Origin: Elusimicrobiota bacterium
Lineage (GTDB): Bacteria > Elusimicrobiota > Elusimicrobia > UBA1565 > UBA9628
NCBI GenBank assembly: GCA_030696455.1
Contig: JAUYSH010000046.1
Coordinates: 1 to 47,905, forward strand
Reading direction: 5' to 3'
DNA length: 47,905 nucleotides
Positions within the stretch are counted from its first letter, which is position 1. Every line of letters begins with the position of its first letter. Below, in pieces: positions 41,989 through 47,905 of this stretch. The notes under the pieces were generated by a model. That model was not told where the DNA came from. It searched no databases and worked only from the letters and a program-made list of their open reading frames with translations. A program made the position numbers and the translations under genes.

Positions 41989-43170
41989 CTACGTCGACGA
42001 TCCGCTCAGAAGCGGGCGGAAGCGTTCGCGCGCCGCGGCGAACGCCGCGCGCCGCGCGCGCTCCACCGTGCGCGCGAAGGGGAGCTCCAGCGCGAGAAAA
42101 TCCGCCCAGCGCCCGTTCTTCTCGATCTGGAAATGCAGGTGCGGTCCGGTGGACATGCCCGTCGAGCCGACGTAGCCGATGACGCGGCCCTGCTCGACGC
42201 GGGCGCCCTTGCGGACGCCACGGCCGAAGCGCGAGAGATGGGCGTAGAGCGTCGTGTAGACGCCGTCGTGGCGGATCTTGACGACGTTGCCGAACCCGCG
42301 TTCGCGGTGGGCCGCGATGATGACGCCCCCGGCCACCGCGGAGACCGGCGTGCCCGTCGCGGCGGCGTAGTCGGTGCCGTGATGGGGGCGGTTGATGCGC
42401 AGGATCGGGTGGCGCCGGCTGCGGTCGAAGCGGGAGGAGACGCGGGCGAACTTGAGCGGGGCCCGCAGGAACATGCGCTCCAGGGATTCGCCGTCCTCGT
42501 CGTAATACCGGCCGTCGAAGAGGACGGCCGTGCGCCTTCCGGTCGTCTTCCCTTCGTAGGCGCCGGCGTCGACCGAGCGCGCGAGCACGCGGCCGCCGGC
42601 GGCGCGCTCGTTCCAGGCCACGGAGAACCGGTCCCCATCGCGCGTCTCGGAGAGGAAGTCGACGGTCCATTGGAAGGTCTCGGCGAAGCGCACGATGATC
42701 TCCGCCGGCACGCCGGCCGACTCCATCGACAGCCAGAGGCTGCCGTTGATCTCCCCGGAGACGCGACGCTCCGTGACGGCGACGGGATCGCGCCGCGTTG
42801 CCGCGCGCAGGCGCCCGCCGGCGCCGGGCGTCACGACCGCCCGCCGCTCGCCGTGCGTGAGCGTCAGGTGCATGAGCCCGCCTTCGGCGTCGCGGACGAG
42901 GCGGAACCGGTCGTCGGGGCGCAGGCGGCGGGCGTCGAGCGCGCGGCCCACCGCGTGCGCGAGGGCCGCGGCCTCGGCCGGGCCGCAGCCCGCGTCGCGC
43001 AGCGCCTGGGGCACGAGGCGGTTTCCGAGCGCGCCCTCGACGACGGCCGGGCCCAGGCTCGGCGAGGGGCGCAGGGCGGCGTTTGTCAGGCTCGAGTGCG
43101 CGCGCGCGCCGCCCCAGACGAGGGCCGCCGCCGTGCCGTACAGCAAGGTCCGCCGAACGGCGTTACTCAT
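41989..43170 (-). CDS. M23-family peptidoglycan metallopeptidase
   Basis: The 393-aa product has an N-terminal signal or anchor (TLLYGTAAALVWGGARA), an N-terminal region of about 200 residues resembling the OapA/LysM-like domain of large periplasmic M23 enzymes, and a LytM domain at about 265-375. Zinc site seen: HHGTDYAA (His, Asp), LYAHLSRF (His) and GPHLHFQI (catalytic and ligand His). All four residues are present, so it should be an active endopeptidase cutting peptidoglycan cross-links. It overlaps the 3' end of pal by 8 bp and is co-transcribed with it. Confidence 0.92.
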   Translation of the reverse strand: MSNAVRRTLLYGTAAALVWGGARAHSSLTNAALRPSPSLGPAVVEGALGNRLVPQALRDAGCGPAEAAALAHAVGRALDARRLRPDDRFRLVRDAEGGLMHLTLTHGERRAVVTPGAGGRLRAATRRDPVAVTERRVSGEINGSLWLSMESAGVPAEIIVRFAETFQWTVDFLSETRDGDRFSVAWNERAAGGRVLARSVDAGAYEGKTTGRRTAVLFDGRYYDEDGESLERMFLRAPLKFARVSSRFDRSRRHPILRINRPHHGTDYAAATGTPVSAVAGGVIIAAHRERGFGNVVKIRHDGVYTTLYAHLSRFGRGVRKGARVEQGRVIGYVGSTGMSTGPHLHFQIEKNGRWADFLALELPFARTVERARRAAFAAARERFRPLLSGSST

Positions 43171-43714
43171 GCCGCTTGGCGCCTCCGGGCTTGCCGGCGA
43201 GGGCGGCCTTGACCTTGCTCAGCGCCCGGCGGTTGCGCTCCCAGCAGGCTTCGTTCGCCTCGGCGCACTCCGGCTTTTCCTTGCCGAGCGACAGGGTCGC
43301 GATGCGTCCGCCCGGGATGCCCAGCGCGAGGTAGTAATCGCGCACCGCCTTGGCGCGCTTCTGGCCGAGGGCGAGGTTGTAGGGGATGGTGCCGCGCTCG
43401 TCGGCATGGCCTTCGACGAGCACCTCCCAGCTGCGATTTTCCTTGATGACCGCGGCGTTGCGCTTGAGGGCCGCCCTGGCCTCTTGGGTGAGCATGTCGC
43501 GGTCGTAGTCGAAGCGGATCGAGCTCAGCTCGGAGGTCTCCACGTAGAGCGAGCCCTGGATGCGGGGCTCTTCCGACGACGCCGCGCGCGCCGCCGCCGC
43601 GGCGGCCGCCGCGGCCGCCGCCTCTCTCTCGGCCTTCTTGCCGCCCGCGCAGGCTCCCAGCGCGGCCGCCAGGACCGTCAGAATCGCCGTCCGTCCCAAT
43701 TGTTTGATGTTCAT
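43163..43714 (-). CDS. pal: Pal-like peptidoglycan-associated lipoprotein (OmpA C-terminal domain)
   Basis: The 183-aa product has a lipoprotein signal with lipobox ending ALGAC (Cys about residue 22), an Ala-rich linker with a run of 12 Ala (DNA 43582-43622, a GCC/GCG repeat), and an OmpA-type domain from about 60: LYVETSELSSIRFDYDRDML, EGHADERGTIPYNLALGQKR with the Asp and Arg that hold diaminopimelate, and ACWERNRRA. The fit to Pal is good. No tolA/tolB is nearby. The promoter TACAAT lies 6 nt before the ATG; the gene heads an operon with the M23 peptidase. Confidence 0.87.
   Translation of the reverse strand: MNIKQLGRTAILTVLAAALGACAGGKKAEREAAAAAAAAAAARAASSEEPRIQGSLYVETSELSSIRFDYDRDMLTQEARAALKRNAAVIKENRSWEVLVEGHADERGTIPYNLALGQKRAKAVRDYYLALGIPGGRIATLSLGKEKPECAEANEACWERNRRALSKVKAALAGKPGGAKRHE
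43582..43622 (-). repeat. Low-complexity GCC/GCG tract encoding poly-Ala linker
   Basis: It is a run of alanine codons within pal. Both GCC and GCG are used, so it is not a pure microsatellite, but length variation is possible. Confidence 0.6.
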
Positions 43715-43720
43715 GGCTTG

Positions 43721-43726
43721 ATTGTA
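43721..43726 (-). promoter_or_regulatory. -10 box (TACAAT) for pal, leaderless type
   Basis: On the minus strand TACAAT is exactly 6 nt before the ATG at 43714. Upstream lies the AT-rich intergenic stretch shared with the divergent LysR gene. Confidence 0.6.
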
Positions 43727-43800
43727 GCCGTGGAATAACGATTTAAAAAATAGATAATATGGATGAAAGTAATAGCCAATCTAAATGAGCGTCCAAAGGC
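43727..43800. promoter_or_regulatory. AT-rich divergent promoter region of the LysR gene and pal
   Basis: This is the most A+T-rich stretch in the window (TTTAAAAAATAGATAATATG). TAATAT at 43755-43760 is a -10 candidate for the LysR gene, with a leader of about 35 nt and AAAGGC near the ATG. LysR regulators often bind such divergent gaps, but I cannot define an operator. Confidence 0.45.
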
Positions 43801-44706
43801 ATGATACCAATTAACTATCACCACCTCTACTACTTCTGGATCGCCGCGAAAACGGGGCGCATCGGCGCCGCGAGCCGGGAGCTGCGCCTGGCCCAGCCGA
43901 CGCTCAGCCTCCAGCTTCAGCAGCTGGAGCGCTCCCTCGGCTGCGCCCTGCTCTTGCGCGGCCCCCGGGGGGTGACCTTGACCGCCGAAGGCCGGATCGC
44001 CTTCGATTACTGCGAGCGCATCTTCTCGCAGGGCGCGGAGCTTACGGCGGCCCTGCGGCCGGGCGTGGCCTCCGGCTCCGCCGTGCTGCGCCTGGGCGTT
44101 TCCGACTCCGTCTCGCGCGGCGCGGTGACGCAGGTGCTGGAGCATCTCCAGAAGCTCGACGCCCAGCTGCGCGTCAGCATTCTGGGCGCTCCGGTGGAGG
44201 ACCTGGCCGAGCGGCTGGGGCAGCACCGGCTCGACCTGGTCGTGTCGCAGATCGACTTCACGCCCCAGTTGGGCGTCGAGTTCGCGGGACGCCTGGCCGG
44301 GAGCATCCCGGTCTACTTCGTCGGAACGCCGAAGGTGTCGGAGCGGATCGCCCGGTTTCCTTCCGACCTCGCGCGCGTCCCCATGATGCTCATGTCGCTC
44401 GAGAATCCCGCCCGCAAGGAGATCGACCTCTTCCTTTGCCGCCACGCCGTCGCGGTCTCCGTCGACGTGGAGACCGAGGACTCCGAGCTCATCCGCTACC
44501 TCGTCCTGCGCGGCAAGGGCGCGGCGGCCCTCGACGCGCTGACCGTGCGCGAGGATCTGGCGCAAGGGCGGCTGCGCAAGCTCCATCCGCGGGGCCCGGC
44601 GATCAAGGAGCGGGTCTGGTTCATCAACGGGAGGCATCCCAAGCCCAACGCGTCCCTGCGCCGGGCCATCGAGAGCCTCACGGACCGCTTCACCCTGCGA
44701 GTGTAG
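43801..44706 (+). CDS. LysR-family transcriptional regulator (NhaR-like)
   Basis: The 301-aa product has the N-terminal winged HTH (MIPINYHHLYYFWIAAKTGR, AASRELRLAQPTLSLQLQQL, GCALLLRGPRGVTLTAEG) and a C-terminal periplasmic-binding-like effector domain. The opening INYHHLYYFW is close to NhaR-type regulators, which respond to sodium/pH. No nhaA is in the window. It stops directly before the sugar ABC operon, whose -10 box abuts its stop codon, so it could regulate that operon; this is inference from position only. Confidence 0.88.
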   Translation: MIPINYHHLYYFWIAAKTGRIGAASRELRLAQPTLSLQLQQLERSLGCALLLRGPRGVTLTAEGRIAFDYCERIFSQGAELTAALRPGVASGSAVLRLGVSDSVSRGAVTQVLEHLQKLDAQLRVSILGAPVEDLAERLGQHRLDLVVSQIDFTPQLGVEFAGRLAGSIPVYFVGTPKVSERIARFPSDLARVPMMLMSLENPARKEIDLFLCRHAVAVSVDVETEDSELIRYLVLRGKGAAALDALTVREDLAQGRLRKLHPRGPAIKERVWFINGRHPKPNASLRRAIESLTDRFTLRV

Positions 44707-44712
44707 TAGAAT
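44707..44712 (+). promoter_or_regulatory. -10 box (TAGAAT) for the sugar ABC operon
   Basis: TAGAAT follows the LysR stop codon without a gap and is 7 nt before the ATG at 44720. An in-frame ATG at 44711 overlaps the box and is therefore less likely as start. Confidence 0.55.
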
Positions 44713-44719
44713 GCGCGCA

Positions 44720-45960
<1,241 letters not shown>

Positions 45961-45964
<4 letters not shown>

Positions 45965-46797
45965 CCGACCACTCGCGGGCCGGCGCCGTCAACTGGCTCT
46001 ACGCCGCGCCCGCCTTGCTCGTCATGGGCGTCGTCAGCCTTCTGCCCATCGGCTACACCTTCGGGCTCGCCGGCGAGTATCACCGGTTCGCGACGGACAC
46101 CCGGTTCTGGCCCGTCATGCGCACGACCTTGAGCCTCACCGCGGTGACCGTGGCCCTCGAGCTCGTGCTCGGCCTCGCCATGGCGCTCGTGCTGTGGTCC
46201 CCGTTTCCCGGGCGGGGCCTCGTGCGCGCGGCGGTTCTGATCCCGTGGGCCCTGCCGACCGCGGTCATGGCGATGGCCTGGCGCTGGATCTTCAACGCCG
46301 ACTCCGGGGTCATGGGGGACCTGTTCTTCCGGCTCGGCCTCGCCGCCTCGCCGCAGGTGCCGTGGCTCGCGGACGCGACGAGCGCCTTCTGGGCCATCGT
46401 GCTGGCCGACGTGTGGAAGACGACGCCTTTCATGGCCGTCCTGCTCATGAGCGGCCTGGCCGCCATCCCCGACGAGCTCTACGAGGCCGCGGCCATCGAC
46501 GGGGCCGGCCCCGCGCGGCGCTTTTGGATCGTGACTTTGCCCCTGCTCAAGCCGACGATCCTCGTGGCGGTCATCTTCCGGGCCATACAGACCTTCGGGC
46601 TCTTCGACCTGGTCTTCGTCCTGACGGGCGGCGGGCCCGGCGGCCGGACGCAGACGATCGCGGTGTACGCCTACGACGTGGTGTTCCGCTATCAGGAGCT
46701 GGCCTACGGCTGCGCCCTGGTCGTCGCCATGGCGCTGTGCCTCGTCCTGATGACCGGGCTCATGCTCGGCGTCTCCCGCGGGCGGGGGGCGCGATGA
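45961..46797 (+). CDS. Sugar ABC transporter permease, MalF-like
   Basis: The 278-aa product has six membrane helices (APALLVMGVVSLLPIGYTFG near the N-terminus) and the EAA loop for contact with the ATPase (YEAAAIDGAGPARRFWIVTL). It belongs to the CUT1 sugar permease family. The ATG overlaps the binding-protein stop (ATGA), and a longer in-frame start at 45844 lies inside the preceding gene. It lacks the large N-terminal insert of E. coli MalF, like ThuF-type permeases. Confidence 0.92.
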
Positions 46798-47630
46798 GGC
46801 CCACGCTGCGCGGGCGGGCGCTGTTCCTGCTCGCCGTCGCCGCCGTCGCGGTCTGGAGCCTCGCCCCATTTCTTTGGCAGATGATCACCTCGCTCAAGCC
46901 CGCGGCCGAGGTCGCGGCCGTGCCGGTGCGCTACTGGCCCTCCGCTCTAGACTTCACAAGCTACATACAGATGTTCAAGGCGCGGCCTTTCGCGACGTAT
47001 ATCTGGAACAGCCTCGTGGTCGGGCTCGGCACCACGGCGCTCACGACCGCCCTCGGCGTCTGCGCCGCCTACGCCTTCTCCCGCCTGGGCCTGCCCGGCG
47101 GGCGGGCCGCGCTGATCGGCATCCTGGGGCTCTCGCTGTTCCCCGGGACCGTCCTCATCGTTCCGCTCAAGATGCTCGCCGCGAAGGCGGGCCTGCTCAA
47201 CACGCGCACCGGCCTCGTCCTCGCCTACACCGCGCTCAACCTTCCCTTCGCCATCTGGGTGCTCAAAGCTTTTTTCGACCGCCTGCCCAAGGACGTCGAG
47301 GAGGCGGCGTGGCTCGACGGCCTCTCGCGCTGGCAGACCTTGTGGAAGATCGTGCTTCCGCTGTCGGCGCCCGCGGTGGCGACGACGGCCATCCTCGTCT
47401 TCATTTTTTCCTGGAACGAGTTTCTGATCGCGCAGACCTTGGTCTCGCGCGACGCCGCGCGCACCGTGCCGGTGGGCATCGCCATGCTCTCGGGCGTGAC
47501 GGTCTACGAGGTCCCGTGGGGGCAGATCGCCGCCGCCGTCGTGGTCACGACGCTTCCGGTCGTGGCCATCGTGCTCGCCTTCCAGCGCCGCATCGTCGAG
47601 GGTCTCACCGCGGGAGCGGTGAAAGGATGA
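46794..47630 (+). CDS. Sugar ABC transporter permease, MalG-like
   Basis: The 278-aa product has six membrane helices and is the second CUT1 permease. Seen: [16 protein letters not shown] near the N-terminus, [20 protein letters not shown], the EAA loop [20 protein letters not shown], and [14 protein letters not shown] near the C-terminus, typical for MalG-like proteins. The ATG overlaps the preceding stop (ATGA). Confidence 0.93.
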   Translation: MRPTLRGRALFLLAVAAVAVWSLAPFLWQMITSLKPAAEVAAVPVRYWPSALDFTSYIQMFKARPFATYIWNSLVVGLGTTALTTALGVCAAYAFSRLGLPGGRAALIGILGLSLFPGTVLIVPLKMLAAKAGLLNTRTGLVLAYTALNLPFAIWVLKAFFDRLPKDVEEAAWLDGLSRWQTLWKIVLPLSAPAVATTAILVFIFSWNEFLIAQTLVSRDAARTVPVGIAMLSGVTVYEVPWGQIAAAVVVTTLPVVAIVLAFQRRIVEGLTAGAVKG

Positions 47631-47634
47631 AATC

Positions 47635-47905
47635 ATGGCTGAAGTGAGAGTCGAGGAGATCCGCAAGTCGTTCGGCGTCAATAAGCCCGTGCTCGACGGC
47701 GTGTCGTTCACCGTCGCCGACGGGGAGTTCGTTTCTTTGCTCGGGCCCTCGGGCTGCGGCAAGACCACCTTGCTTCGCATCATCGCCGGCCTGGAGTACG
47801 CCGACTCCGGGCGCCTGAGCATCGGCGGGCGCGAGGTCTCGGACGTGCCGCCCAAGGACCGCGATATCGCCTTCGTCTTCCAGAACTACGCGCTCTACCC
47901 TCATC
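47635..47905 (+). CDS. Sugar ABC transporter ATP-binding protein, MalK/UgpC-like (partial, 3' end outside window)
   Basis: The first 90 codons are present. Seen: Walker [40 protein letters not shown] with the Q-loop Gln, typical of CUT1 ATPases that carry a C-terminal regulatory domain (not visible here). The ATG lies 4 nt after the preceding stop, with GAAAGGAT as Shine-Dalgarno. It completes a full importer. Confidence 0.93.
   Translation, partial: MAEVRVEEIRKSFGVNKPVLDGVSFTVADGEFVSLLGPSGCGKTTLLRIIAGLEYADSGRLSIGGREVSDVPPKDRDIAFVFQNYALYPH

Noticed and set aside
43582-43622. Phase-variable microsatellite in pal
   Set aside because: The repeat mixes GCC and GCG codons irregularly, which makes frequent slippage less likely.

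Overview
The window is 47.9 kb of gene-dense, very GC-rich bacterial chromosome. It comes from a diderm (Gram-negative-type) organism: it encodes Pal, a TamA/TamB-like pair, an MlaE-F-D lipid transporter and a DnaB-linked ribosomal operon. The two exported proteins with long Ala/Pro/Ser/Leu-rich leaders (4808-6184, 20735-21547), with an ARAAGNALFDGA-type motif in the first, together with the overall gene content, look like the high-GC Elusimicrobiota. That taxonomic call is from memory of similar proteins, not from a search. I see no rRNA, tRNA, CRISPR array, transposase or prophage.

Layout. 1-313: non-coding, with two hairpins and a ~95-bp inverted repeat. 314-6184 (+): pruA (proline/glutamate catabolism), an M1-like metallopeptidase, an orphan EF-Tu-like barrel protein and three unknown exported or membrane proteins. 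6217-7089 (+): DUF808 membrane protein, converging on panE-folD (7052-8835, -). 8903-10592 (-): a 73-aa two-repeat protein, an excisionase-like HTH protein and a TPR/Cys-rich exported protein. 10696-17757 (+): one long run, rpsF-ssb-rpsR-rplI-dnaB-alr-mlaE-mlaF-mlaD, mostly overlapping or tightly spaced. 17776-18672 (-): an HNH-family N-terminal half without its nuclease domain. 18816-24725 (+): LPP20-like protein, radA, exported unknown, PIN-TRAM, fused ispDF and an EamA exporter. 24785-30582 (+): TamA-like and TamB-like proteins, then two membrane-anchored unknowns. 30668-36150 (-): a sensor kinase, a single-domain response regulator and a trehalose synthase/maltokinase fusion. 36558-43714 (-): hflC, hflK, slipin, nfeD, an MscS channel, an M23 peptidase and Pal. 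43801-47905 (+): a LysR/NhaR-like regulator followed by a complete sugar ABC importer whose ATPase runs off the window end.

How the parts work together. Much of the window is envelope biology: lipid trafficking (MlaEFD), outer-membrane assembly (TamAB), peptidoglycan linkage (Pal, M23), membrane quality control (NfeD/slipin/HflKC) and turgor (MscS). The sugar importer and TreS-maltokinase suggest import and interconversion of trehalose or maltose, feeding osmoprotection or glycogen, with the kinase/regulator pair directly upstream of treS.

The most striking sequence-level signal is in the transcription signals. About 19 transcription units have a sigma70-type -10 hexamer only about 5-11 nt (most often 6) before the start codon, so the mRNAs would be leaderless or nearly so. 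Genes inside operons and a few others use Shine-Dalgarno sites instead. I used this pattern to fix several start codons. Other points worth a second look are an in-frame 36-bp repeat of the radA 3' end flanking an exported-protein gene, a FolD with altered catalytic motifs, an MCE protein with a likely C-terminal beta-barrel, and the 73-aa two-repeat protein.
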